Origin: Triatoma infestans
Taxonomy: Eukaryota; Arthropoda; Insecta; Hemiptera; Reduviidae
Length of the DNA: 64,000 bases
Direction: 5' to 3'
NCBI GenBank assembly: GCA_011037195.1
Contig: JAAEAF010000258.1
Span: 326,662 to 390,661 of the forward strand
Shown here: positions 1 through 11,528 of the stretch, piece by piece
Layout: each line of letters starts with the position of its first letter
How positions within the stretch are numbered: the first letter of the stretch is position 1
Translations under genes and position numbers: made by a program
Notes under the pieces: generated by a model
Told to the model about the DNA's origin: nothing
The model's input: only the letters and a program-made list of their open reading frames with translations
Database searches by the model: none

Positions 1-200
1 CTAATCACTGAGCGTTGTTCTTCCGGGGTGCACCATCGAGCGGACTCACCATTGTTAACTGAATACATTTGAGGTTATGCTTACCAAATACTCTCGAATA
101 GCTGATGCGCCAACTTGACGCACTGAAACTATTGTATTGATTAAACAAACCATACTGAGCTACAGCGATTTGTTTCCTTACTTATTGAATGACCCTCGTA
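1..200 (-). mobile_element. Mariner-type transposon, 5' end, cut by window edge
   Basis: Read on the minus strand, 200 down to 171 begins TACGAGGGTCATTCAATAAG, a terminal inverted repeat style known from mariner elements, with TA at the outer edge as expected for TA target duplication. About 130 bases further in, a reading frame opens and runs off the window edge. The other terminal repeat lies outside the window. The family call rests on recalled similarity of the terminal sequence and on the short peptide. Confidence 0.5.
3..68 (-). CDS. Start of a transposase, partial (runs off window)
   Basis: An ATG at 68 (minus strand) opens a frame of 22 codons ending at the window edge, with the peptide ending RWCTPEEQRSVI. 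The block TPEEQRSVI resembles the first helix of the N-terminal helix-turn-helix DNA-binding region of mariner-like transposases. The ATG lies about 130 bases inside the putative terminal repeat at 171-200, a normal leader length for this group. The catalytic part is outside the window, so intactness cannot be judged. A chance frame is possible, but position and peptide agree. Confidence 0.4.
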   Translation of the reverse strand, partial: MYSVNNGESARWCTPEEQRSVI

Positions 201-846
201 TATTGAACTGAAATGAACTTAAAGGGAAACCTAATGTCACTAATCCCCCAGAAATCTCTTAAATAAATTTTGCTGGTATATTGCCTCAAATGAAAGTTAT
301 AACTTTTTTCATGATTACCTGATTACAAAATATATCATTACATTGCAGATTGAGAAAGTTGCAAAGTCTAAAATGTATATCCAAAATCTAGAGAATCCAA
401 TTAATTCAATCTGATGATTTTCACCATATTGTCAACGTTCCTTGTAATGTCTCAAATTTAACTCTCCCTTGAGACCTCAATATGCCCCTTCATTAATGAG
501 CTAATCCATACTTGGCTTCCTTAATTTCCACCACATAACCTAGTAACTCATTCCAATACTACTGCTCGAGCCCTATCCAAATCCACCCAGCACGACAATT
601 TTCTCCATATAGCTTGAAATGATGTTGGCCACTCAATTACTTGATCAACTAGCTCCATAGATCCCTATTCATATCCAGAGACATCCAGCACTCCTCTCAA
701 CCGCAAGTCTGATTGTTGAACCGTCTGATTCTGTACACAATCTGTGACGTCATTCACGTTTACATAATGTATATTTATATGTACAGGTAGTAAATAAATA
801 ATTAAAATATTTAGGAAATAACTCGAAATAAACAGTTACAACACCA
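201..846. other. AT-rich stretch, nothing recognised
   Basis: No reading frame, repeat arm or RNA-like structure was recognised here on either strand. Confidence 0.5.
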
Positions 847-849
847 TTA

Positions 850-1533
850 GGATAAAGACAGACACAGCGGTTTCAACCGAAGTGTTTAACGAGTCGTTAG
901 CGTTTCTAACAAACCACAATGAACTGTTTTATTAAGCGATTTGTGCAGTGATATGAACGACGTGGTGTGTTAGTCAATATTGTATTTGCATTGAGAAATT
1001 TATAAAAAAAAACTAAAACAAAGAATGTGGATAATCCAATTTTCAAAGAAAGGCAACAAAAAAAAGGCATTTTCAGAAGTTGTTGGCTGAAGTACAAAGA
1101 GAAGATGAAACATTTTTCAACTTTACTAGGATGTCGCGAAGTACTCACAATTGATGAATTACTCACAATTTGGCAAGAAAAGCTAACAAAGAGGGATATA
1201 CACATGTGAAAATCAATAACACTAGAGGAAAATTTGGTAATAACTATCCGATAAGCAAATTTTTCTCCAGCCATTTCTAAACAAAATGAGTCAACAAACG
1301 CCCGTGTCTGAACAGAGCTATCTGAACACGTTAAAACACCCTACGCTTCGGGTAAGTTAAACCGACTCGATTCCTCATATGAACCAACGCTGTTTTGAAA
1401 CTGCCAGACGAAACGAAATGCTCGACACCGCTGTGTATGTTTTACACTATTATGATATTTTCCATGACATACCGACTCGGGCACCGCGACTCGATAAACG
1501 CTTCGGTTAAAACCGCTGTGTCTGTCTTTACCC
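850..1533. mobile_element. PIF/Harbinger-like non-autonomous DNA transposon (MITE)
   Basis: The ends form a terminal inverted repeat of about 47 bp. The left end starts GGATAAAGACAGACACAGCG and the right end, reverse complemented, starts GGGTAAAGACAGACACAGCG, with roughly 43 of 47 positions matching. TTA stands directly outside both ends (847-849 and 1534-1536). A 3-bp TTA duplication and G-rich ends are the known signature of PIF/Harbinger elements. The 684-bp body has only a 60-codon frame (1027-1209) with no recognised domain, so the element is non-autonomous. Confidence 0.7.
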
Positions 1534-1536
1534 TTA

Positions 1537-2343
1537 AATTGATGAATTGACCTAATTGAACAGATGTTTAAATTAAATTAAGACTTATAATAATAAGCAG
1601 AATGTAAATAAATTAAAAATTTAAATTTCAGTATAAAAATTTAATTGTTTCAAAATTTGATAAATCACCATCCTTTAACTTGTAGAATGTATTTAATTTT
1701 GACTGTTGAAAGAAACTTGCCAATAATCGAAACTTAGAAGGCGTTGCTTAACTATGCTCCTAACAGTTTTGTAATTCATTAAAAAAAATTATTCCCCGGT
1801 CATTCATTTATAATCACACTATATAAACTGATGGTCAAAACAATTAATTCCACATTAGAATCGAATATAAAACTGGATACAATTAGGACTTTTCTACATA
1901 TTGCATTAATGTTTGCACTAAATTGAAGAAATGAAAATGATAAATACCATGGTGTTATTATTTTTTTATTTTTATAAAACTAATTCGGCCATGTTGAGAA
2001 ATATTTATAAAAGTAAAAGTTTCAGAAATATGTCAGGAACAGTGTGTATCATTTACAGCCGTATGTACAATATATATTAAAAGTTAGGTGTGTGTAGTTT
2101 AATGTAGACTGGTTATAGACAACTCTTTTACACTCCCGCCATATAGCACACAAGGTAGGTACGTAATTTCCCTGTACAGTTTTCCAACAAGCTTGGCTTG
2201 GAAGTGTATGGCAGAGAGTTATAGCGCTATAGAAGAAGAGAATGGTAGAAGGGTAATCGATCTCCCAAGCTTTATTTGTAACAAGAAATAGAATGGAGGG
2301 GAAGGTGTAACGAGTAAAACTAGGAGTAGGGATAATGTTTTAG
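1537..2343. other. AT-rich stretch, nothing recognised
   Basis: No repeat arms or coding signal were found. The sequence is mostly short A/T runs. Confidence 0.45.
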
Positions 2344-2434
2344 TGGTAGTAGTAGTAGTAGTAAAGCAGAAAGAGTAATATATATATATGTGTGTGTGTG
2401 TTTGTGAGGGAGGGAGAGAGAGAGAGAGAGAGTA
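2344..2434. repeat. Compound microsatellite (AGT)n, (TA)n, (TG)n, (AG)n
   Basis: Short runs of AGT, then TA, TG and AG follow each other. Reading frames crossing this part on the minus strand are low-complexity artefacts. Confidence 0.9.
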
Positions 2435-2920
2435 AGTAAGATAGGAAAAGATGAAGGCAGAAGGTTTGGAACTGGGAAGAGTATGAGGTATACGGTAGAG
2501 AGGTAGAGGTCTGGCCCTGGAAACCCAGTACTGTGACTGGGAGTAAAACAGTTTCCATTTTCCCAGATTCCCTTTGAACCAGACCAAAATGGCAAAAGAG
2601 AGTGGTGTTTTTTGAAGGTAGTGTGCGCTTTCTAGAAATGGACTCTAGAGAAGGAGGCTTTCTAGCAAACGAAAGTGTATAGTATTTGTTTCTAGAAACT
2701 CTTGAGAATATTTTTCTCCCATTCCCCTGTCCCTTCCTCAATGGTCTAACCTTATTCGCACCATATGATTTCAGAAATAAAGATGAAAGGTTATAGAAAT
2801 AGTATTCTTCTTTTCCATTTTTTATTTCTTTTTATTTTTATTCCTTTCTGACATGAAACTACTCTTAAAAAGGACACATTGGATATAATTTACTTTCTCT
2901 TACTGTTGATATGAGGAAGA
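2435..2920. other. Mixed-composition stretch, nothing recognised
   Basis: This part is less AT-rich than its surroundings (notably 2440-2660). No motif, repeat partner in the window or credible frame was found. Confidence 0.4.
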
Positions 2921-2980
2921 ATTGCGCAGAGCTGGGAAAGCATCAGAGATATTTTCTGTGATAGCCTAGTTCTTTTTGTG

Positions 2981-3020
2981 GTCACAGATCGGTATCGGGC
3001 ATTCGCCAATCATCAGGCTG
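2981..3020 (-). ncRNA. Hammerhead-ribozyme-like motif, decayed
   Basis: On the minus strand the order is CTGATGA, a T, a GGC/GCC stem with loop GAAT, then GATACC where a working core needs GAAAC. The remains match the better copy at 62368-62410. Cleavage is not expected because the GAAA box is mutated. Confidence 0.4.
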
Positions 3021-3280
3021 TCAAAACAGTGTGGTAATATAGACTTGCACAAAGCAAATGCAGTTAATACACAGGTTTTCTTATCATTATTTACTTCACA
3101 TTAGATCACGACTGACACAATGGTCTTTCGCTTTCTTCCACAATCAAAGATCAATTAACAAATAAAATAGTAAGATAGTATGGGTAATTAATTATCAAGG
3201 TAAATCTTATTCAAAACGTAAATTTAAGTTACACATCTCCACTGGTTGGATGTTTTTAAAATGAACAATGTACAGTATAG

Positions 3281-3512
3281 GGTAGGGAAAGCTAAGTGGT
3301 AGCTTACTGGACTCCCACGCGGAGGACCCGGGTTCGAGTCCAGCTATGCTACCCTTAGATTTTTTCTTCCTAGGAGCATCTACAGCTCACTTTCCGGTGA
3401 TGGACAGTGTTGTCTGTAACGAGAGATTACAGGCAGCGCACCGAGAAGGCTCCGGGCGCCAATGACCATAGATGTTGACGCGCCTTAAATTAAAAAAAAA
3501 CAAAAAATAATC
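3281..3512 (+). mobile_element. tRNA-derived SINE, copy 1
   Basis: The head carries RNA polymerase III promoter boxes: an A box (AGCTAAGTGG, 3290-3299) and a perfect B box GGTTCGAGTCC at 3331-3341. A body shared with the copies at 15352, 26211 and 47948 follows (AGAAGGCTCCGGGCGCCAAT, then ATGTTGACGC), ending in an A-rich tail. A rough direct repeat (TACAGTATAG before, TACAATAG after) may be a worn target duplication. It is a retroposon, not a functional tRNA gene, because the tRNA-like part is fused to an unrelated body. Confidence 0.85.
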
Positions 3513-3675
3513 TACAATAGCCTTCGAAAAGGAAAAACATGGGTTTACCCACCCAGGTGTAACAAACCCCTTCTTTACCTAGTTAAGTCTTAACAAAAAC
3601 GCTTTTAGAAAACCAGTGTATTAACTGAATTTGTTCTGTGGAAGTCTATGTTATCACACTGTTTTGAAAAAGAAA

Positions 3676-3713
3676 ATTCAGATGATAGGCGAACGTCCAA
3701 AACCGGTCGATGA
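3676..3713 (+). ncRNA. Hammerhead-ribozyme-like motif, decayed
   Basis: This is the right-arm counterpart of 2981-3020. The core is CAGATGA instead of CTGATGA, followed by a weakened GGC/GTC stem with loop GAAC, then CAAAACCGGTC and GATGACC. Several core positions are mutated, so it is probably inactive. Confidence 0.4.
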
Positions 3714-3889
3714 CCACAAAAAGAAGCAGCCTATCAAGGAAAATATCTTTGATAAATTAAAAAAATAACTAGAAATTTGAAGAAAATCGGTTATGCATTC
3801 GGATTATTAATATGTGTGATGTGATAGCGATAGCAAGAAAAAAAAAGAAGAGATAATTTTTAAATAAATCTAAAAATTACAACTAGTGG

Positions 3890-4290
3890 TTGAAAATTGG
3901 AAATGGGTCCAGCCAGCCGCTTTCTGCAGGTCATGAACCGCGGCAAACTCTTTTTGTATTTCTTTCAAAAAGGATCAATATACAGCCAAGAGATAATAGC
4001 TTACTGGCCTACCTGGCCCACCATCTGTTAACAAGGCGTCGCCACCCTGGCCAAATCAGCCCTTGTTAACTACAGACCTCCCCTAGGGTCAATATACCAC
4101 AAGAGATGTCTTAGTGTTACACGTACTTACACATCAGCGTCGATGTGTGTGTGATGCAAATATAACACGTCGCTCCACTGGAGGAGGGATTCAGTTCGAC
4201 CAGGCATCAAACGTCTACATCAGTTTTCAGATCAGAAGCACCATCTTACATCGCGAGCGCGTCCCTATTTGAGGTTTTAACACTTTACCA
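3890..4290. repeat. Dispersed repeat, family D, copy 1
   Basis: A GC-richer segment with diverged similarity to 7800-8110. Shared blocks in order are AACTAGTGG, AGCC(A/G)GCCGCT, CCGCGGC, GGGTCAATA and ACACGTACTT. The type of element is unknown. Confidence 0.4.
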
Positions 4291-4540
4291 ACTTCTTTAA
4301 TATTTTATATTCATTTTATAATTCTTATAGTTATTTACAATTGTGCATCTTAGTTTTTCTATTTTATATCTCTTTAAATTATTTGTTAAAATATAGTATA
4401 TTTTTATAAATCAGCAGTACGCATTTCGAATACCAACTCTCTAATCTCTTACCCTCTAATTAACAATCTCTTACTCTTACTCATCACTTCAACTTCCGGT
4501 ATCAATAAAACGATACCAATACATAGGGAATTGCAATGTA

Positions 4541-4815
4541 TTAATTCAGATGAAGCTGATGGAGACAATTATTGTCGCCTAAATAGATTAAAGCTAAACA
4601 TGGGGAAGATCTAGGAACTGATGTTTGATTTGAACCCGAGTATAGAGGCTTCCAAGTTTAATATTTGGGTATCACCTTTCGGGCTAACTTGGCATATCGA
4701 TGTGGATGAAATTGCTGATAAAATGACAAAAGCCATCTTCGTTCTAAGAAATATTTCAGGCACAGTTTTTAAGAAGAATTCTATACTACGCTTTGCTGGA
4801 GTGTCACATGAGTAA
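4541..4815 (+). pseudogene. LINE reverse transcriptase scrap (palm/thumb)
   Basis: The frame reads RLNRLKLNMGK, a stop, then a 64-codon stretch including LTWHIDVDEIADKMTKAIF and VLRNISGTV. The order 'LKLN..K', 'LTW..HVD.IA.K..KAIF.LR' is typical of the region just after the YADD box in Jockey/CR1-type non-LTR reverse transcriptases. The catalytic box and everything upstream are missing, and an in-frame stop lies just before 4621, so this is a dead fragment. No 3' tail or target duplication could be defined. Confidence 0.6.
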
Positions 4816-5136
4816 GGTCGTATTGTTAGAGGGTCATGTGCATCAACCGTTCACTACAGAGAAAGGCGGAGTGGAAAATAGAAAGAAAATATAGGGAGAT
4901 AAGGAAGAAAATTGCCTGTACAAAAAAAAGAAAATCACTGCCAGTTCTCTACATATATGAATGCATTAAATATTTTTTTTTTCTGGATTTTTTTAAGTGC
5001 CCAACAGCTATGGTCCTTTGCACCTGTTTCTAATTTGTAAGCACTCATCCGGGATGCATATCCATACCCACCAGTCTAACAATTTCTACAGCAAACCCAC
5101 AATCCAGGTCTAATCATATTCCTCTACTCCCTTATA

Positions 5137-5880
5137 TCACTTATAAAATAAATATCTATACACAAGACAGCCGCAAGCAACTAATTCGAAAGTCTTATTG
5201 ATATTGCCCTTATTGTCTCCTAATACATCTGTAAGACTGGTCGGCAAATTTACCTTTCCCCGCGCGTTTACATATTTCGAACACTCCAATAGAATATGCG
5301 GTATCGTTAATGTCGTATTGCAAGCGCTGCATACCGGCTGAGGTTTTATTCGGAATATGTGGCTGTATGTCAACATGGTGTGACCGAGTCTCATTCTCGC
5401 TAGGACAACTTCTTCTCGCCGAGACTTCCGATTTGAGGTTGACCGTTTCTTTGTGGTACTCTTGATATTCCTTAGTTTATTTGACAGCTGCACTGATTGT
5501 CATTCCTTTTCCCAGTTGGAAAGATTTTGTTTTTTTTAGAAAAGCTTTCCAATCGACTGCAAGGACACGTTCGCCTCTACATTGATGCCACTTCTTTAGC
5601 AGCTTTGTCGGCAGATTCGTTATCTCTTATCCCCACATGACCGGGAATCCAAATAAAGGAAACTCTTTATTTTCTCGCAGACATAGTTCCGAGAGCGTAT
5701 GTATAGTAGTCAAATAAAAAGTCTAGGTCTAACTCTTGTCGTTTTAGTCTTGAATAAGGATTCCAAGTGAGTCTTTTGTAAAAGTAATGTCTAGATATTT
5801 CACGGTGGTCTAGCACAGTGGTGAGACTGTTGATGTAGTTAGTGTGGGTCAAGTTCTTCAGCGTCAAGGTGAACGTTTAC
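5137..5880 (-). pseudogene. Jockey-like LINE relic: RT piece joined to RNase H and zinc knuckle
   Basis: Read from 5880 downwards, a reverse transcriptase piece (KRLTWNPYSRLKRQEL) is followed after a deletion by an RNase H end (WIPGHVGIRDNESADKAAKE) with a stop soon after, then by REEVVLARMRLGHT, CSACNTTLTIPHILLEC and a stop at 5137. The last part is the C-terminal zinc knuckle (C-x2-C-x8-H-x4-C) found in Jockey/I-type LINEs. The RT piece closely resembles the better-preserved Jockey relic at 49945-51047 (KRLTWNPHTRFKRQEL). Stops and an internal deletion make it non-functional. Confidence 0.75.
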
Positions 5881-7799
5881 ATTGATCATTCAATACTTTT
5901 GACTTTCCATGGTTTACATCATATTTCCTACTTCATTTAAGTGATCTTAGATGTTGGATGACGTGTTCTGATTCGGTCAATAATTTAAAAATTTAATATT
6001 TAAATTTTATATTTTCATTGATATACGTATTATATAATTTATTGTTTCGCCCTCCAGAATGCTCTTTGTCAGTGTGATGTGGATATGAATGCAAATGTGT
6101 GGATGTGCATGTTTCTGTAAATATATGTATGTATATGTATATGTTACGCAATCTAATAATAGATATTGTTTTCTCTCATAGTTAAGTTATGAGATATAAC
6201 CTATTAGAAAACTGTAACCTTGTCCTGATTTGGTTGTGTGTGTTAACTTGAAAATAACCTGGTTTCCAGGTCGAAAGCTCGTTCATATTGTACATTTATT
6301 ATACAAAGCTTTTAAAGAGAAATTTCGGTCATTATATATATATATATATATTTTTTTTGTAAAATGTTTATCTCTTTAAATTATTAAAACTACAATGCTG
6401 GGTTTTTACTAGTTTTCTTTATATTTTGATACAAGATTTATTTACATACGCTTGTGAAGGTATCTCAAGGGCGGAGCTATGACGAATTTCGGTTTCATAA
6501 CCAAAGATGGAAATGTTTGAGCTTTATTTTCGAAATGCTGTTGTGTGTGTTATTTTTATATTCACTTCAACTTTAATGTTTACTGGTAATGATATAAGTG
6601 ATTTCTTTTATATGCACAAAAATGTCCCAAGACAATGTATATCCTAAATTTGGGTAATATAATAAATTAATCAAAATTTAGCCGGCCACTTTAATCATTA
6701 TTCATGATTCATTCGGGCATTAATCAGTCGTACCATAATATATGCAAATGTTAATCAGCAAATTGGATGAAAATTTCCAAAGCAAAATTACATGATTCTT
6801 AGATCTGAAATGCTTTAGAAAATGTCAAGAAATTTCTCTTTCGTAATAGCCACCTATGGTTTTATGTTCTTCGCTGTGTTCGAAAGTTTGCCTATTTATA
6901 GTTTGAAATCATCCAAATTATAGTAAGTGTATCTTTACTTTGTATTCTGTTAGACATCCTGAAAATTAATTAGAATATCCGCACCATTTCGATGACCAAA
7001 AAATGCTGCAGGAAACAAAAAAAAAATTTTTGTTATATTTCAAATATTATGCCAACATATTAATACAATCAGATATGAAGGCAAATAGATACAATAACTG
7101 TATCGAGTAAATTACGAGTATGATGAATACTAAATATGTTAATATATGAATAATATTCTATGATTATAGGCATATATTAGTTTATGTTCATTTCTATGTG
7201 TATATCACTTAGTAATTTATTAGCCACTAAAGATAGAATATATTATGGTAATTAGATTGTACTCACACATGTTGTAACATGTTGCATCCTGTATATTAAT
7301 ATCGTATTAAACATAACTAATATTAATATTATTAGAAAATTTATTATATTATACTATGGATTAATTTTGCTTTCGTCTCTCAATTGAAATATTGTTGAGA
7401 TCAGATTGTTTAAACTTTACAAGATAGAAAAACAAAATCAACAATTACAAAAATCCCTACTACTGTGTATCGGGCAAATATAAAAATATAAATTAATGTC
7501 GGGGAGGGCAATTATTGAAATTTTGGAAAACTGCATGATATTTTAATATAACAACATAGAAACAGAAATATAAACAAACAATAAGTAAAAGTGACAACAT
7601 ATATACTTAGGCCGGTTCGGCACTCTGAATGATATAAATACTAGGAAATTCTCTGATAAACTTATCGCATAATATTTAACTATCTATATACTTTATTGAA
7701 TGTAAATATTTGGTTTGATTTAATCGATTGAAAAATTAATTTTATTCTTTGCAGTCAATACATAATACGTATATAATGACATAAGGTCATAGCAATGTC
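5881..7799. other. Long AT-rich stretch, nothing recognised
   Basis: Nearly 2 kb of AT-rich sequence with a short (TA)n run near 6334-6351. No coding signal, repeat arms or repeat partner within the window was seen. Confidence 0.45.
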
Positions 7800-8110
7800 A
7801 AAGTGGTTCCAGCCAGCTGCTATCTTCACAAAGGATGGCAGGAATAAAAGATAATTTATAACTAGTGGCCTAGCCGGCCGCTGTCTTCAAGACAAGGCCG
7901 CGGCTAAACAAACAAAACCAAGGGTCAATACTTTACACCAAAGCAAGCACCGATAAAGCTGGCCACTGACCTAAATCACTGGTCACCGAACTAACCAAGG
8001 GACCACTAACTTCCAAAAATCTCTAAACTAACTTCCGTCCTCTTCAAGACATCTACTACATACCTTAGGGATCACAATAAACGATTCCACTACACGTACT
8101 TCACAAAAAC
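7800..8110. repeat. Dispersed repeat, family D, copy 2
   Basis: A diverged partner of 3890-4290 with the same blocks in the same order. Its head looks partly doubled (CCAGCCAGCTGCT, then GCCTAGCCGGCCGCTG). Confidence 0.4.
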
Positions 8111-8351
8111 TCTTATCACACCGTTTTTCCTTGTTTATGGCCTTCATTTAAATCTTACAATCTTTTAAAAGCTTCAGTTTTACCTCGCTTAAATATATAA
8201 AACAATTTGCTACAAGAAATTAAAAGAAGTTTAGCCTTGCGATGTATATTTATATTAATATCACAGATAGATTGGTGATACACTATGTATCAAAATCATA
8301 TGTATGCAAGGTGACGCCCCTATGATGGAATCTAATCACCACTCATCCAAC

Positions 8352-8820
8352 TGTGATGGATGCAAGAAATATAAAAATGTATTTAGTTTGAAAAATATCA
8401 AAAATATGTGACATTCCCTTGCAAAAGGACATTTCAGGTAGAAGACCACTGTTGTCCTTTAGAGTTCATGAACTTGATAGCATTGTGTACCCCTTCTTCT
8501 CACAGGGTAAGATTTAAAATAACAATTAGAAGACATTCCTTCAAGACAGTTTGTTGTAGACACCAAAGCAGAACACATCAGTACTGTGCCAGTTATAAGT
8601 TAAAACATAAGAGTTTTGCACTTAATTACAGAGTTATTGAATAGCATTTAAATATCTTTAAAGAATATATTATTTTAATTTAATCTACCAGTGTTTACTT
8701 AATTATTCTTATTACTTCTCTCTCTTAAAACTTACAAACACAAGACCCTTTTACTAAACCGCTCAAGCCACTACAAGCTAATACAAACATACAACATCAC
8801 ACCACACCAAATATATTTCA
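8352..8820 (+). mobile_element. Solo-LTR-like repeat (family B)
   Basis: It begins TGTGATGGATGCAAG and ends ATTTCA, so it has the TG...CA ends of an LTR. It aligns along its length with the 3' LTR at 57156-57660, which is defined independently by a polypurine tract and target duplication. Flanks are CAAC and CACC, three of four matching, compatible with a worn 4-bp duplication. The reading frame at 8408-8644 lies inside the repeat and is not credible as a gene. Confidence 0.6.
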
Positions 8821-8954
8821 CACCATTAAACAGGAGGTTCGCTAGTACGTCATCGAAATTATAACTATCATTACGCCATGACAGTCCATGGAAGAAGTTA
8901 AAATTCATCTTTTTCCAATTTTTATAATTTGAAAAAAAAAAATTGAAAATAATA

Positions 8955-9205
8955 TACTTGGTTAAAAGTACTAGAGTACAGATGTACTCAAATAGTACTT
9001 GCGTACTCAAGTATCTAACCACTTAAGGACAGAAAGCACTCGTATACTAGTCGAAAGGGATGACTACAAAAAGTACTTAAACAATGAATACTTGCGTATT
9101 TAAATATTCAAAAGTTGGAGTAAGGAAATAAACTAGAGTACATATGTACTCAAAAAGTTACGTGGAACATGTACTTGAGTACAAATGTACAACAAGAAAT
9201 ACAGA
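8955..9205. repeat. Cluster of AGTACT-type short inverted motifs
   Basis: Blocks such as GTACTCAAGTA, GTACTTGAGTAC and AGAGTACATATGTACTC recur at least ten times in both orientations. Subterminal repeats of this kind are known from hAT transposon ends, but no outer terminal repeats could be fixed. Confidence 0.45.
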
Positions 9206-9439
9206 ATCATATTTCCGAATTAGATTTAGACAAATTAAAACACCATTTATGGTAAACCATACAATTCACTTGTCCAGTGATGGTTTGAAATATGGGATTA
9301 GCGGCAAGATCTCGTCAATAGCTGGTAATCTCCCCACTCCCAAAAAACAGATCTTTAGTTACAAAATACCGTTTTTAAAATATTTAGAAAAATATGAAAT
9401 ATTTTAGATTGTAAACCTTCATCATACTTCTATTTACAG

Positions 9440-9860
9440 AAAAAAAAAAAAAAAAAATCTGGTGTGATGCACTCACACAACTTTCTCTTACTCCAGTTTT
9501 CAAAATTATAATTGATAAATTTTATAGTTTGTGTACCAAATTTGATGAAATTCGAAAACTGAAAAAAAATATTCAGTAAAAGCGCACTTACGGTTTACTA
9601 ATTTTCTTGAAACTCGGAATTTTGGTCATCAATTAATTTTCTAATTAATTTTGTTTGAATTGTAGAATTGTATAATCAACTATGATAGCCCTTTAGAGAA
9701 AAACATAACCCCACTCCTCTCCCAGAAGTACCCTTAAATGACTTCACCAGGAAGAATGTTTCAAAATAGAAGTTGTAGCTCTTTAGATGTGTAGTTCACA
9801 CTGCAAGTTTAAAGAAAATCGTTGGATCCTCTTCCCAGGAGTAAGAGAAAGTAAAAAACT
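9440..9860 (+). mobile_element. Hairpin-ended repeat (family F), copy 1
   Basis: It opens with an A-run, then a 6-bp hairpin (GTGTGATGCACTCACAC), then ACTTTCTCTTACTCC, and closes with GGAGTAAGAGAAAGT, the inverse of that block. Between them is one unit containing 'TTTCTTGAAACTCGGAATTT', 'CCCTTAAATGA' and 'GTTGTAGCTCTTTAGATG'. It is shorter than the ~800-bp copies at 24481 and 32500 and lacks their 3' part. Confidence 0.7.
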
Positions 9861-9902
9861 GAAATATAGGTTATAGCTACGTATTTTATATTTTACGTTA
9901 TT

Positions 9903-10330
9903 TACCCCAAACATGAACAAGCATAAAGTTCAATTTCAAAATCCTGTTAGCGTCTATTATCAATTTATTTTCTTCAAACCTGGCTTGCTTATTAAAGAAT
10001 AATTATATTTTTTTCATTTTTCCAAATTTCTCCGTACTTATTAGATTTCTGATTAGTTACATAATTGGTTGTATATAAGGGCGGCCTATGACTGGTTTAT
10101 GATTAAATTGAAATTGATTTTTGTTGGAAAGGTCTTTATTTATTTATTTGTTTTTATAATTAAATTTACATAACGTTCCAATCAATTGAATGCGACTTCT
10201 GCGCATGTTTACACAGTTCGTTTGCATATGCCTTGGTCCTTGCACTGCTCTGACTGATCACAAACCAATTTGGTGTTTTAATTGTAATATCTAATACAAT
10301 TAACATAAATATATTATATATAATTGTACA
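9903..10330 (+). repeat. Dispersed repeat, family C, copy 1
   Basis: It matches 15100-15770 in inverse orientation (blocks ATAAGGGCGGCC, ACTGGTTTATGATTAA, TTGAATGCGACTTCT and TGACTGATCACAAACC) and lacks the SINE found in that copy. Class unknown. A 99-codon minus-strand frame at 10166-10465 overlaps it and has no recognised domain. Confidence 0.65.
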
Positions 10331-11525
10331 ATTTGCCCAACTCTGCCAACAAGTACGTACATATACCACATATCTACCTTGTGAAATTCTTGCAAGAATT
10401 ATTCTATCACTTACAATAACTCCGGTAATTCGTGAATGCAAGTTTCTTTCTCTCGTTGTGATCAATTACATTACAATAAAAGTAACTTGTTCATGACTGT
10501 GATTTTCAGTGAAATTTTTGTAATAAATGATTAATAAATTTTAATAAAAGGGAGAACATTTGAGATTTAAAACAAAACAACAAAATAGCAAAAGCAATCA
10601 AAAGATCTTGCCAGCATGAAAAAATTAATACAGTATGAATAAAAAACTGAACAATAAGATCTTTTTGATACTGGACCAAACAACGTGCACTAAAAAAGAA
10701 AGACAAAAAGAACTAAAGCAGCTCAAAATAGGAAATATACATTTACTAGTTAGCTAGTTAGAAATAAGAATTGCATAAGATGATTATTGAAATGCTTTGT
10801 AATTTTCAATTATTACTGTAGCAAAGCATAAAAAATTCTTAGCTTAGAATAATAATACAACAAACATTTTACCATCGCTATAGAACAAAATCGAAAATTT
10901 TTTTTTTTATAATTTTAAACTTTCATATGGTGACCTATTTTCAGAGGTAATCAATAAATTTTAACTAGATACAGTTATGTAAAATGACCTGATACTAGTA
11001 AATGTAACATGATTCCAAATACAAATACATGACCTAATTCAAATTCAGTAATGGAACATAAAGTTGTTACATATACTATGTATTAAATAACATATGTATA
11101 ACACATATTGTAAAAGCATAGGAATTAAAAAAGTGCGTATGTTCCCTTATCAGTAGAAGTGAAAACTTTCAATAAATTTGATAATTTAAAAAAATTTCTA
11201 ACTTATAACTAATTTATAACTTTTCATTTAACTAATAAATTTTAAGTCAATGTCAAGAATCCCTCCAACCAAAGCACCTAATATCAATTTCTCTGAAACA
11301 AAATTTTGTATAAAATAGTGTTTTATAAAAGGGACCAGTAATTGAGACCAATAAGCTTCAATAAGTTCAAAGAAAAACCATGGAGCCGTTTTCAAGAATA
11401 CCTGAGAAAACAATACAATAGTACAATTCTCTAATAGAAGGAACACTTATACGACTTTTAATTAACTGCTGTTAATACAATTATAATAAAATCATAAATA
11501 ATTTTTAAACTTAAAATTTTACTCA
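10331..11525. other. AT-rich stretch, nothing recognised
   Basis: There are several short frames (for example 11228-11446, minus) without any recognisable domain. No repeat partner was found. Confidence 0.4.
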
Positions 11526-11528
11526 TTT

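Larger units (their letters stand above)
2921..3756. mobile_element. Penelope-like inverted-arm element, with a SINE inside
   Basis: The segment 2931-3090 reappears as an imperfect reverse complement at about 3600-3756. Shared blocks include CAAAACAGTGTG, TTTTTGTGGTCA and ATATTTTC. The same arms occur at 33351-34062, 62352-62531 and 63933-64000. Each arm has a hammerhead-ribozyme-like core, decayed here. Such motifs are known from the pseudo-LTRs of Penelope-like retroelements, which also come as inverted pairs. No reverse transcriptase lies between the arms. The SINE at 3281-3512 sits between the arms, so it is younger than the element. Confidence 0.55.

Noticed and set aside
9440..9860. Classic Helitron for the hairpin-ended family
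   Set aside because: No CTRR end after the 3' hairpin and no TC start could be fixed; a Helentron-type or other assignment is left open.
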